The notes under the pieces are model-generated. The model saw only the letters and a list, made by a program, of their open reading frames with translations, searched no databases and was not told the DNA's origin. A DNA stretch of 64,000 bases from Lepeophtheirus salmonis (taxonomy: Eukaryota > Arthropoda > Copepoda > Siphonostomatoida > Caligidae): assembly GCF_016086655.4 (NCBI RefSeq), contig NC_052135.2, positions 16,582,363 to 16,646,362 of the forward strand. The letters are read 5' to 3'. The position numbers were made by a program, and so were the translations under genes. Shown here piece after piece: positions 37,291 through 49,618 of the stretch (positions are counted from its first letter, which is position 1; every line of letters starts with the position of its first letter).

Positions 37291-39740
37291 GCGAAAAAAG
37301 TTTTGCAAAAAACCTTGTCTACATGTTTTGTTAACATTAATTTTTTGCATATTGTTGAAATATAAATTCATTATTGTATTTCTAAATTTTAAACAATTTT
37401 AAGCTGTGAAAATAGACTCTTTCTCCTCTTGATGTATGTATGTTAATGTTAAAATGGGTTTTTGTAAGTAACGCGCCATAGAATGAAATGTGCTTATTAT
37501 ATTAATTGAAAGCTTATGAAAAATTGACAATATTTAATAATACTAATTTATCTATTATAATATCAAAATTCATTTTTAATATGTAATAGATTCCTTTAAT
37601 TTTTAATTCTGAAAGATAAACTCATTAACATTACTTTTTATTACTGTAAGGGAAACAGGAGACAGTTGAAACAGGCTTTTTTCAATTATTTTCAAATTAG
37701 ACATAACTAATTTTGTCATAACAATTTTACATTTTTGTGCTAAAAGTAAAACTAATAAAAATATACTTATGATAGGAACTTTTTCTCCAATTTTCCTTTG
37801 AATTGGAATTTCCAGGTCCGCCCAAAAATCAAGTGTCTGACTTTAAGCTTAAGTCAGCACAAGATTTATTTTCCTTTCTTATTTCCATTGATACAATGTA
37901 ACATACATATATTTTATATGTATAACACATGTCTTTAATTGCAAGATATCACAGTCAGATAAACAATCTTGCAGAAAAAAGAACAAAAATCTATCCAACT
38001 AATATATCTTTTTGTAGTTACCATCTTCGACTAGGATGAACTAGATTTTTATTGCTGATTTTATGTGTAAAAATTTAATCAAAAAAGTCACTTTCCGTGA
38101 AAAGGTAACTAAGGTCATGGTAATTAAAAATTTCATTTTTTTCGTTGAATTTAATCTGATTTAACCATAATTTTAAATACTCATTAATCCAATATTAGAG
38201 TTGCTATATTCTAAACAAAATAAAAGAAGGGTCCTGTACTAAACTTACATCAACTTCAATAGACGTTATTTTGAAAATATATAAATATAACTTTTTTGGA
38301 AATAATTATTAAATATATTTTACTGTAAATTTCTTAATCTCAATTTCTGGTTTTTACAAAAAACAAAAAAGCTTTAATTTGAGGTATATGGACAGTGTTC
38401 AAGCAAATACTCGTTTTTTTCTTTAAAAATTTAAATTTTCAAAATTTGGGGCTATTGAGCTACCTCAAAATATTTTTTAAAACTGTTCAAACTTTTCTTA
38501 AATGTTTTTCAACAATTAGGAATTATTTTTTAGCCTAAGTCATTTTCTTTTCCGAAAAAAAAAGATTTTATTACCCTAATAAGTAACATATTAAAATTTT
38601 ATCCAAATCTGTCTACAAATTGTACACGTGACTTAAACATTAAAAAATAGGTCATTTTTGTGGTTTAAGTATAAAAAAGTAGACCAAATAACGATATCAC
38701 CCTACATTTTGGACGACTTCTAACACTTTGACAATTTCTAAACAAAATAATGTGAAAAGAAAATCAATCATAGTCCAAAAATATATTTTATGTTTAAATG
38801 TAGCCAAATAGCTCTGATTTAATACAGATTTAACTTTTTCAAACATGCCTTATAAATGAATATGTAATGTGTATATGAACTCACCCGGTTCTCCTACACA
38901 TTCTTGCTTAATAACATAACTGACTATAAAAACGATGACATTGATAACTAATTTACCTGGAAAGTAAATTAGTATGAAAAATAAAAGTTTATCAACATTG
39001 TGTACATGTAAAAAAAACTTTTTGCGAGTAATGATAGAGTGTTTTTACAGATATATAATACATTGAGTAACAGAAAAAAAAACTGACGCCATATTTGAGC
39101 CATAGTGGATGAAATAGTTATTATAGCAAATAAACAAATATTTAAACTAACTAAAAGCTGTATTGGAGCTTACTTGATGCCCCAATGTTAATAGTGGTAT
39201 AATCCAAACAAGTTGTTTAAAGATACTACAATGTGAAGATCGCCAAAAATATAATTTTATTGTTCTCCAACTTATTCTTAATTAATTTAAAGGCTGGTAG
39301 ACAATAAAGAGAGATGCATAATTAAAAAGTTTCTACAAGCTATGCTTTCGTGGAATAACAATATATTTGTGGTATAGCTTCGACCCTTTCAAACTAGTGA
39401 GCAAAACCAATCTTGAGGTGTGACTGAATTTACAGCCTTGGACCAATTTTTTCCCGTTCTATAATTTTCTAATGAAAATTAAGTATTAGCTTAAACTCTT
39501 AAAACCTTATTGTTTTATGAAAATTTAAATAAATATTTGTTGTTAATTGATTAATGATTCACTGTGATATAAGTTTTTCATTTAAAAGGAGGGCAAGCTG
39601 ACTCACGCAAATTTGGACAAAAAAATACAAAGCCTAAAAATATAAATTTCATAATCTGTAATCTTAAATACTTAATTTGTGATATCACTTTAAACATATT
39701 TAGTTAGACAAAATTTATTATTTATTTTCTAAGTAATATG
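37291..39740. other. AT-rich non-coding stretch
   Basis: No gene was recognised. The first 100 bp may be the 3' end of the transposon above. There is no open frame of 60 codons or more after 37402. Confidence 0.5.
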
Positions 39741-39743
39741 TAT

Positions 39744-39792
39744 ATTAGTGTGGCTCTTATTGTAAAACATTGATTTTTAGGGCCACACTAAT
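39744..39792. repeat. 49-bp palindromic mini-element
   Basis: ATTAGTGTGGC (39744-39754) and GCCACACTAAT (39782-39792) are perfect 11-bp inverted repeats around a 27-nt spacer. The spacer's right half, CATTGATTTTTAG, plus the arm resembles 51716-51742 (CCATTGATTTTTAAGGATCA then CCCTAAT) and 52658-52697. TA dinucleotides flank both sides. This fits the end of a Tc1/mariner-like family, here reduced almost to its termini. Confidence 0.5.
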
Positions 39793-40885
39793 TTAAACAT
39801 TTATTAGTTTAGTTCCTTTTTTGAATTATATATATATTCTTGGATAAATTAAACTTCTTTGCAATTATAACAATAAATACTATTATTATATATCGATGAT
39901 CACCAATGTGCCAACTTGCCCCTGAGCTGAGTCAATTCAGTCCATTCATGAGATAAGTTATTTTAAAAATTGCCATCATTAAAATTTATTGTACTGCTAA
40001 AGTACCATTAACTATGTTATGAAACTAGTGCCAAAAGTTGCATATTGTTCTGTATTTTGCAAAAATAAAATAAAAATAGATCACTTTACATACTAAGTAA
40101 TATTCCTAGAAGGTAATTTTGCGTCAACTAGTCAATAAATAATTTACCAATTTCTATCATCAATTTGAGCACGGGTTTTCATCATGTAACTTTTTTTATT
40201 TATGTGTCCATGATGACCAACTTCTGCAATTATAACACCGTTTGAAAATACATTATTTATATATATTGTGTTAAAAGTAGATTTTCAAACAAATCTTACT
40301 TTTTTTTAAAACTTTATTTCCCTTTATGATTGCTTATAGCTTTGCAAAATAAGTTACTAATTATTAAAACTTATCTTTGACCCTTTGATGTAAAAATTAT
40401 TTGTTATAGTAATACAAAGCTCTACATATAACTATGCATCCTTCCCAACAAGCTACTTTTTATAAAAAAATAATTATTTATAACTCTTTCAACTTGTCTT
40501 GATTGCACATAAAACTTTAATTATAAATAAGTCATATTTGGCGATGAAGGCCAACGTACATATATTCATTAAAAGTAAAACAAAAAAATGAAACAATTGT
40601 AAATCAACTAACTTTACAATTATGAAGTGATGGACAGATTAAATATTTTTTTATTTTAATATCAAAAACAAATTATCTTTATTTAGTTTAACGGTTCTTC
40701 AAATTGCACATTTTTAATGATGAATAATAAAAAAATTTAATAACAAAAGAAGCCAAAAATTACCTAAGTAAATCAAAAATGTGAAATGAGTACATACGTA
40801 GCGGAGTTGAACATGATGATTATAATTTATTATTATTTTTTAAATTCTTGGTCCAGAATTATGTTTCAAGTATATAATACATGAA
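39793..40885. other. AT-rich non-coding stretch
   Basis: No gene, open frame of note or repeat family was recognised. Confidence 0.5.
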
Positions 40886-40889
40886 TCCT

Positions 40890-41530
40890 ATTGTTGCGTT
40901 TCGATGTGGAAATCCTAGACCGGTCTGAGATCGTTATATTTTTTGTTGGGCAAACTAATTTGGTTCAACAAAAAGCTCGGCCTGGACCTGCCTCATATAA
41001 AAATTCGGTCTAGATAAGTCCAAACGAAAAGTCTGGTCTAGATCTGTCTAAAGAAAAAAATCAGTCTTATTCGGTCCCAAAAATTTCGTTCTGGATCAAT
41101 TTTACAGATTAATCGTTTATAAGATGACATCATATGTACAATGATGTCATACGAAGTTTAAACAGAGATAGCTTGGATTAATTTTGATTCTGTCGTGTCT
41201 TATATATATAAAGTAAATGTTCTAGAACAAATCGTGTATTTTTGATATAAAAAAGATCTATGATGGTTGATTTAGGAGAACAAAGTTGATCTCTCAGATT
41301 ATATGAGACCAAAAAAAACCGTCCCATAAATTGTCTCCGGTCAGAGACTGCGGTCTGGACAGAAAAATTGGTCTAGAAAAATCACTTAAGACCAAACCAA
41401 AAAAAATAATTTGGGACTGGACCGATTCTCAACACTAATAATACATAATATTTGGATGGGTAGAAAGGTCTGATTTTTCCAACATGAAAATATCATATTC
41501 TTTCAACATTAAGGTATAACATTCTTGGGG
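40890..41530 (+). repeat. GGTCTAGA-rich repeat unit, copy 1
   Basis: This segment repeats words such as TCGGTCTAGA, GTCTGGTCTAGATCTG, GGTCTGGACAG and TTGGTCTAGA many times and ends in CTGGACCGATTCTCAACACT followed by AATACATAATATTTGGAT. The terminus CAACACTA would fit a hAT-type end, but no matching left terminus was found. It contains a 10-bp perfect inverted repeat, ATGACATCAT (41124-41133) and ATGATGTCAT (41141-41150). No protein is encoded. Confidence 0.55.
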
Positions 41531-41904
41531 CAGGTTTATTCCAAACTGCAATCTGACACTGTATACTGATTATTTTGGTCCCAACTACTTTCTCTCTATC
41601 TTGATTGAAACGACTACCTTTTTATCCACTCTCAGCCTAGACTGTAAAAAGAGAAAGGAAAAATTTGAAAGAAAAAAATAACAACAACATATGGCCTTCT
41701 GCATATTTCTTGTTCTCAAATACATATTAACTATTATTTAGAAAGGAAAAAAAACGGCATCTATTTTTATTTTTAAAAGTGAATCCTGTTATGAGTTGTA
41801 CGAATTCAATTTATCTAACTCATTAAAATTCTTATAAGATTATTGTATGTACTCATGCTCACAGTTTTAAAGAACACATAACATTATCAACAATTCAATT
41901 ATAG

Positions 41905-42200
41905 AATCGGCGTAGACAGGTTTTTAAGTGAGACCCATTCAAACTTAGACCGTTCAAGATCGAATCTTTCTTTGGGACAGATCCAGGCTAAATTTTCCAA
42001 AACAACACTTTTTAAAGTTCCCAACTAGTTCGGTCTAATAAAAAAAATGAGGGTCTAAAGATCGGTCCAAGATTTTCAAACTAAAATCCAACACTAATCA
42101 ATACATAGTATGTAGATAGATCTGATTTTTATATAATGAAAAAAATCAAAATCATTTTCTTTTAAAATCAAGATATAACACTGTTGGTTATTGACGGATC
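41905..42200 (+). repeat. GGTCTAGA-rich repeat unit, copy 2
   Basis: It carries the same kind of sequence (AGTTCGGTCTAATA, GGGTCTAAAGATCGGTCCAA) and the same order at its end: CCAACACTAAT, AATACATAGTATGTAGATAG, TCTGATTTTT, then AAGATATAACACTGTTGG. Similarity to copy 1 continues about 100 bp beyond CAACACTA, so the repeated unit is longer than the hAT-like piece. Confidence 0.55.
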
Positions 42201-42324
42201 TATTAAATTTCAACTTGATTGACGTACCAAAGGCTCATAGTAAGGTTTCAGTTAATCATATTGTAAATAGTAAGCATAAGCATATAAAGAATGTGTAAAT
42301 AGGGGTATTATTTAATACATGCAG

Positions 42325-42680
42325 GATTACCCGGCATTGCTCGGATTTATTTGTTAAACTATAGCACAATTTTTTTCTAAACCTTGTTACACAGATTCAT
42401 TGGACTTCTATAGGCATTTAAAAAAATCAAGTCTTTTATATTTAAGAATAATTTTTGCCTAAGTTTAAATTTTCAATTTGTTTAAAAAGTAAAAAGAAAT
42501 TTAGTCTAAAATTTATAAAAAATTATAAAGATATTTTTCCTAATGTTCTAAAAAATATTTAATATAAAATTCAAAAGATTTTTAGCATAAAACTTTTAAA
42601 AAATCAGAGGATGTTTCTATAAAATTCTGTAAAAATAAAAAGCTACTTAGTATAAAATGCTAAAAAAATAATCAAAATTG
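42325..42680. repeat. Repeat head ACCCGGCATTGCTCGG with degenerate AT tandem
   Basis: GGATTACCCGGCATTGCTCG (42325-42344) is a GC-rich word of a kind found at the start of arthropod retroposon repeats. After about 120 bp it passes into a degenerate tandem of AAAATTTTTAGYATAAAAT-like words (about 42470-42680). There are no coding signs. Confidence 0.35.
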
Positions 42681-44444
42681 CAAACAAAAATACCAAAGTA
42701 CTTGTTTTTAACAATATTTTTAGTACTCTTGAGCTAAGGTATAAGTAGCTTGAGGTAAATTATTATATTTTAACAATAAGTATGCAGTTCTAAGATATTA
42801 AGCGCAAGCACAAAAATTAGGCCTACACAGACTGATACACTTTCCTGTCTTAATTTTGATAATAATATAGAGAACTATTAAAACACAAAAAATATAGCAT
42901 CAAAAAAATTTCAAATAAAAAGTATTTTTATTCAAAGAGTTACTTTCATCATAAATAAGAGAGACCGGGAGTACACTTGCTAAAATTAACTTTTCTTATA
43001 CATCAAAAATACTATAACCCAAAATTTGCATTCTAATTGCAAAATATTATGTAGATTGTTTTGTAAAAAAACATCCATACTTATTTTCAAATAATAAAAG
43101 TTGATTTTGAGAGTTAAATGTTATGTTTTTTTTAATGCAATCAGTTTTTCAATTAATTTTCTTGTGAATTGGTTCATTATTTGTAGTATTTGATTTTTTA
43201 TTTACTTTTACCTAATCCGTGCAAATCCGTGCCACCAATTAAAAGAACATAGAAAAATGACTTAATTGAGGAGACATATGAGATATTGTAATGATCAGTA
43301 CAAAGGGGCACTTGCAACAAGTGTTGCAGTTTTCATTGTATTGCTTTTCATATATTCATGTTTCACATCAAGCATGTTTGTTAGCTAAAACAGGGTGTGG
43401 AAGAGGCTTGCAATAGTGAATTTCTCTAATGCGCAATTGTAATTTATAATGTAAATCTAATTATATCTCAATATGCTATAACAAATTGAAAGTTAATAGT
43501 TTAACAAAGTAAAAAGTATCTTTTTTTTATTCCTTTGAAAAAATTATTTTGTCTATTTTTCTCCATTTTTATCTCAAACTCACAATTTTTAACTCTTGCA
43601 ATCGTCTCAGGCTAGGAGGACATTATCAACATATTCAAATGCAATTTTTTGAAGAACTACAGACTAACATACATTTATAAAATCTCTAAACATATTAAAA
43701 CAATAGCAAACAAACTAAAGTATATTGATTACATTTGGGCGTGTTTTTGTTAAACAAGCTCCATAAAGAAAATATCTTGTAACTGTTCCCCATCTGATCT
43801 ATATTTTAAGATGCAGATTATTCATGCAAATAGTTAAATAAATTCACACATTGCAAAATACAAGCCCAAAATGCAGTTAACTGGTGGATAATCGATAAAT
43901 CAAGCTCATGAAGCGAAATGTCCCTTTAGGTAATAAAAATGCAGTATAATTGATGTGCTTACTTGTAAAAAGTTGCTATTTTTTTCTTTTTGTATATATG
44001 CCTAGGTATTCAATATATACATGTATACGTGCTGTAAATCTATGTGTTCTAATTTTGAACATCCTGTTTGATTTATTATTTATTGCATTAAAAAAATCTG
44101 TTTTGGAAAATAATAACAAGAAAATATTATTATTGAAGTGTTTAAAAAAATAATCAAAGCTTTTCGAATAAGTGCATCCATATAAACTGATGCAATTCTC
44201 TTTTTGAGAATGAAAAAGAAAGATATTTTATAAGTATGTTCATAACTAAATACAAATAAATATTTTGGTTAGCAAATAATAAAATACATTAAATGTAAAA
44301 TCCCATTCAAAGTCAGTAATGTTTTCAATTATCATCAATATTACAATCCAGCACAATATTGTGCAAATTGAAAAATTAGTTCTACAAACAAAACAAACAT
44401 TAGAAATTAGGAAAATGTAATGTATATATAATATACTAAAGTTG
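42681..44444. other. AT-rich non-coding stretch
   Basis: No gene was recognised. The 67-codon frame at 43950-44153 is hydrophobic and AT-driven. The word CCGTGCAAATCCGTGCCACC at 43217-43236 includes a short tandem of CCGTGCAAAT/CCGTGCCACC. Confidence 0.5.
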
Positions 44445-44812
44445 ATATGTGGCCCGTAAACACAAAAGCAAACTAGAATAATTTCCTCAAAAATTGAGTG
44501 TGTATAACATTTGTTTTCCTCAACGGCGAATTATCGTCAATTTCTACCAATAAATAATTCGTATAAGAACTTTAAACTCGCTGCATGATGCTATACATAG
44601 TCAAAATTGATTGTTATAATAAATAAAAAAGATAAATTGCTAGATTTTTTTAAATGGGTAATATTTGGATCTATATAAGTATCTTAAATCAAATCAAGAT
44701 TAAAAAATATAGCATAAACTTTTGGATATCTTCAATCATTCAACAAATTTGAATACATGGTCTTTATAATTGATTCAAAAATGTCCATGAAACATTGGTT
44801 TAGTATAGAAAG
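44445..44812 (+). repeat. Family A inverted-repeat element, 3'-truncated
   Basis: It starts ATATGTGGCCCGTAAACACA, continues through AAGCAAACTAGAATAATT and the internal words seen in other copies, and is recognisable to AAATGTCCATGAAACATTGG (44780-44799). The 3' terminal repeat is missing. Confidence 0.7.
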
Positions 44813-46294
44813 GTGCTAAAACATTTTGTGTTATAGTTTATACCATAACTCTGAGCAACCCCAGATACTCCCGCTACTTAAGAATAATAACAAACTATTT
44901 CAGTGCATGAAAGATACTTAAACTTTAACTTTGTATTTGTAAGCTGAAGTACATTAGCATAATGTTAAGGATAATTATGGTTCCTAAAGGGCAATTTAAA
45001 ACTTTGGACATGTTCGTAACTTTTAATATAATGTAGCAAATATCAACCATTTAAATATATAGAAACGACAAAGGGATTTCGATTGGTCGGGAGGTAGTAG
45101 ATTAAAACATTTCATCCGTATTAATGAACGTCAGCTATAACAAAGCTTATTAACAAAGATACTATAATATGTACTTTGAGATACGAGTGCCACAGCATAC
45201 GCAATTTCATTAAGATAACAACTGGTAGAATCTATAATACTGCCGCTTCAAAATTAATTGAAGTTTAATTATTTAATTTGGGATAAATTGCTTGGACTTG
45301 TGATCTCCGGTACAGGAACAAATTAATGTAGTATGTCAAATTATTACTGTTCATTATTTTATGTCGGGGGTATTATAATTTTAAATCTACCTGAGGAAAA
45401 AAATTGATTGGTTAACTTTTTATTACAACATTACTGTCAATCAGAGTTGAATTTGAGTTCTCTAGTTGGAATTGTCGACAATTATTAATGACAGAAAAAC
45501 AAACTAATATAACGTCATATTTTACAGCTTTTATCAGCTGATATATTTGCAAAACTTTTGTAGCTGTCAGCTTCTATTTATCTGAAAAATGTCTCAAAAC
45601 ATAATTTTAGAAGCATAATCTTTTATAAAGTAAGAAAAATTTGATAAAATAAAGCAAATAACAAAAAACGACGAAATTAAATTTTTGCTTAAAGTCCTAA
45701 ATCTATCTTACTTAATATTAGTACATTTTTAACTGTAATTTTTAATGCACGCCCAATTATTGAACTAATGTCCCTTTTTTCGAATGTTTAGATGATTGTA
45801 TAGTCTTGAAATTTTATTATAGTTTAATTTTACAACATGCGTCTGTTATCAGTTTCAGTTCTTGCACATTCTTCTCTTCTTAAGCTTGTCATTCATCATT
45901 TGTTTCAAAAATAATTGAAAAAATGTATATAAATAATTTTAGTCTATGAATGTATTGATTGATTGAGTTTAACCATAACAATATAATTATTTCATATTAA
46001 TACAAACTGAATTTGGAAGAATCAAGAGATGTATTTATGTATTAAAAGAATCAATCAACAAATACATTTATATATATAAGAAAATATTATATATGTAAAT
46101 CTGACTTTTGATTAAATTTATCGCTGGTTAAAAGAAAATATATTGCCTGATTTTGCACTGAGATGAAATTGATAAATAGACTATTTAGAAAAATATCAAA
46201 ATTATATACTACCGAATTAGTGCTTTGAATAATCTTATCGAAAATATTCTTAAGAAACTGAAAATTAACAACTTAATCCTGATAATCTGAAGAA
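44813..46294. other. AT-rich non-coding stretch
   Basis: No gene, no open frame of 60 codons and no known repeat was seen. A mixed-composition patch near 45400-45620 contains AGCTGATA/TATCAGCT words forming a small imperfect inverted repeat. Confidence 0.45.
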
Positions 46295-46505
46295 TGTATT
46301 AGCGTTCATGAGGTTTAATTAAATTATATGAGAGCAGCTCTGAGATCAAAGAACTAAATAGAAGTCCCTCTCTGTATTAAGCAAGGCCACAGGCAGGAGT
46401 TACTCACATGTCAATCCTAAATTATAATCTGAGTCCAACACGGAGTTACATGTATAACTCTGTCACAAATCCTCAGCGTTACTCTCTATCATTTATGAGT
46501 GCACA
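46295..46505 (-). repeat. Family B dispersed repeat, inverted partial copy
   Basis: Read on the minus strand it gives GCTGAGGATTTGTGACAGAG, TGTTGGACTCAGATTATAAT, GAGTAACTCCTGCC and TGCTCTCATATAATTTAATT, which follow the order of family B. It ends 25 bp before a complete family A copy. Confidence 0.65.
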
Positions 46506-46530
46506 CACTCGTAGTTTCAATTTATAGTTT

Positions 46531-46980
46531 GGTGTGGCACGTCAACACAAAAGCAAGCACTAATTATTTTTTTGTAAATTGTGAGTGGATTACATTTGTA
46601 TTCTTCCACGACTTAGTGTCAGTTTATATCAAATTATATATTCTAATCAATCCTTGGAAGGTGCTGCAAATAGTATTTACATCAGCAAAATTGATCGTCA
46701 CATTGAAAGAATGAGAATTTGACAGATTTAATTTGAAAGAGACCATAATATCGAGGTGAATATAATAAGTCTCTCAAATCAAATATAGGTTCTAAACTAT
46801 TGATAAAATTATTGGGTATCTTAACTGATCCAACAAATTTAATAACAAAGGTTATAATTGACTTAAATGTGTTTGTATTAATTATGGGTCGGTAAGTATA
46901 TTTAATGAAGTAAAAAAAATATTGGGGGTTTCTTCTCCAATTAATTTATGTTCTTGATTGTTTTTATGTTGACACACCAC
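46531..46980 (+). repeat. Family A inverted-repeat element, complete copy
   Basis: The left end GGTGTGGCACGTCAACACAA and right end TTTTTATGTTGACACACCAC form imperfect terminal inverted repeats, with GTCAACACAAAAGCAA matching the inverse of TTGTTTTTATGTTGAC at 14 of 16 positions. The total length is 450 bp. There is no transposase, so this is a MITE-like non-autonomous element. The open frame at 46499-46714 comes from its sequence and is not a gene. Confidence 0.75.
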
Positions 46981-48077
46981 AGATGTGCTCTTCTCAAGAA
47001 CGAAATAATAATTACCACAGCTTTAGAAAAAATAAAATAACACTATTTAGGTTGCCAACAACAAAGATATCGCACACTAAAAAATGTTTAGAATTTACAG
47101 GAAGATTTATTTGGCAGAATTGGAATACATGGACGTCTATTCCAATTTTGTGTCAACCTTTTTTATGTTTACTTCAAAAATATGAAAAGGACATTTATAA
47201 AGCAACATATTTGCATGTGTCGTCAAAAATAATCTTTTCTAGCAAGAGCATATTCTAAGCACCACAGACTTCAACTTTTGCCTTAAGATGCTATCTCTAA
47301 CCTTCCACAAGGAAAAACCATAAGAAGTGATAGTGTACGCATAAACAGTTCATACTAAATAGGCAGATTGGAACTAGGACTTCATACTTACAACCATATT
47401 TATGCAGCAAATAGATGAAATGGATTAATTGTATTACTAAAATCTCTTCTTATACCTAATTGGTGCAACTCCATCGGACCAATAAGGGAAAAGTATATCT
47501 CTTTTTTTATCGATCCATGAGCATTCCTTGTTAGAGGCTGAAAATAATTCCAAAGTACTCAAAATAAGTATTAAGTATTGAAATTATGAGGCAAATACCA
47601 ATATATAAAAACAATCAGATGCTGTTTAGATTTAAAAATGATCACATAATAGAACAGTAAAATGCAGAAAACGATTATTTGAATTAGAAATACTTAACTA
47701 AGTGTGAGTATTGTATACTTAATTCATAATAAGTAAAAATGGCATTACTCATAAATGTTTTTTGTAAGGAATATTTACGTCGAGGTTACTTCTTACACAG
47801 ATATGCATAGTTTTTTAACCATGTAACCATATTAAAAGGAGATTTTGGAGAAAATATTTTAGTGCCATAGTTAGGAATGTGTATTTTTAGTATGTCAAAA
47901 ACCAAGGAATCAAACCGGTAAGTCGAAATTGAACTTATCTGACAAGACGTTCCATTAAATTAGCTGCAATTAGCTATCAGAGAAAGGAAATAAACTAAAA
48001 TCCCACTTTGTATATAGTAATACTATATACAACCACGTTTTCGATCAACCATTCTACTTTTAGTCTAATAAAGACTT
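46981..48077. other. Non-coding stretch between family A copies
   Basis: The 91-codon frame at 46983-47258 starts at the edge of the family A copy; it has no recognisable domain and I treat it as chance. Nothing else was recognised. Confidence 0.4.
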
Positions 48078-48522
48078 ACACATATAATTCATGACAAGAG
48101 CAAGCTAGAAATGATTCTTTTCAAAATTAAATCTAGATTTCAATTGTACTCTTTGACAAATTATTGAACAATTTTATAAAAAAACTATTATAATTATTCC
48201 TTTGAATGTCACAAATTGGTCATAAAGTAGCAAAAACTCATCCTCACAGTGAAATAATTAGAAATGAATATATTTGATGAGAAAAAATATTAAATTAACT
48301 TACATAAATTTCTGGGATGAGCTAGGATACATAAAAAAGATAATTATAGTTTCAACTATAATTTTTTTTTGTGAGTATCCTAGCTCATCCCAGAAATTGG
48401 AACATAAAGCCTATAATTAGCAAAAATATGTCAAAAAAATATCCAATTGTCAAAAATAAATAGAGTTTTTCTCTTTCTTTTATTTTTGTTTAAGCTTATT
48501 TTTATGTTAACTCACTACGAAC
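48078..48522 (+). repeat. Family A element carrying a snap-back inversion
   Basis: The left part (AAGAGCAAGCTAGAAATGAT, TTCAATTGTACTCTTTGAC) and right part (TAAGCTTATTTTTATGTTAA then CTCACTACG) match family A. In the middle, 48307-48330 and 48375-48398 are perfect 24-bp inverted copies, with an inner 10-bp perfect pair at 48342-48351 and 48354-48363. The right arm is in the normal orientation and position for the family (compare 49.39 kb); the left arm is an extra inverted copy. Confidence 0.75.
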
Positions 48523-49144
48523 AGAAGAAATTGCAACTTCTAACTAAACAAGCATTTACATAATTACTAGAACATCTTAAATCAACAACAATATATAAAA
48601 TATTTAGTCAAAATATGATACTGCTCGCATAGCCTTGAAATAATTCATTCATTGGTTAAGTTTGTCCACAAAATGAGCCAAATTGAGATATATTTGTAAT
48701 GAAAAGACTGTTTAGGAACTTTAACACAAAATCTTCCCACAACTAATATTTAAGTAAGACATCCAACCAATTCCAACAAGAAAATCTACGATGCTTTAAA
48801 GCATTAACTGAAATAGTGGCCATTTGTAAAAATATATTTATTTTAGTTTGTCAAGATGAGAAATAATAATATAATTTTTATTTTATGAACAATTAAATAA
48901 ATAATAATGTACATAACATTGTTCTTATTCTTTTTTTAAATAGACGCATTAATTTTTATCGCTAATTCTTGTGTTGTTGCTATTTTTAACATTTTCCCTT
49001 ATTTTTGCAAAAAATATTGTTATTATTGTTTATGATATTATCATTTTTAATGATACTCACATAATAAATTCTTTTGGAAGTAGATGATAAAATTATAATA
49101 GTTTAAAGGGGTAAGAAAGAATGTAGACGTATTTACTTTAAAAC
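48523..49144. other. AT-rich non-coding stretch
   Basis: Nothing was recognised between two family A copies. Confidence 0.45.
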
Positions 49145-49553
49145 ATATGTGACCCGTCAACATAAAAGGGCGTTAAAAAGAATTTCATCAAATTGAGAAT
49201 GAATTACACTGGTATTCCTCAATTTCTATCAACATATAATTATTATTGCCCCTTTGGAGGCGCCGCAAATTATAATTTAAAATTGGCAAAATTCACAATC
49301 ACAATAAAAAATATTAAAAAGGAGATATTTTATTTGAAAGGTCATAACGGAGCAAATACAAGTTATTAGCTATAGCTAAAGTTCTTGGGGATCTTATCTT
49401 GTCCCACAAATTTGAATATTAAGCTTATAGTTATCTCAAATATGTCTATGAAATATTGGGCTATATGTATGTATGTATATATGAAATAAAAATATTCATT
49501 GAGTTTTTTTACTTTTTCTGATTTTTTTAAAGATTGTTTTTATACAGCAAACA
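49145..49553 (+). repeat. Family A inverted-repeat element
   Basis: It starts ATATGTGACCCGTCAACATA and includes TGGGGATCTTATCTTGTCCC and ACAAATTTGAATATTAAGC, then TTATCTCAAATATGTCTATG. The right end is degraded (AAGATTGTTTTTATACAGCA). It is about 410 bp long. Confidence 0.7.
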
Positions 49554-49618
49554 TTTAAAACTTCATTTTTTTTAAATTAGTTAATATAGATATGAGTGAC
49601 AAATGAATATTTAATACT

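Noticed and set aside
36741..37371. Minus-strand open frames of 87-89 codons
   Set aside because: They are shadows of the plus-strand transposase relic at 36340-37290.
46983..47258. 91-codon plus-strand open frame beside a family A repeat
   Set aside because: It has no known domain and no homologous signal in other frames or copies; its start sits at the repeat edge. Probably chance.
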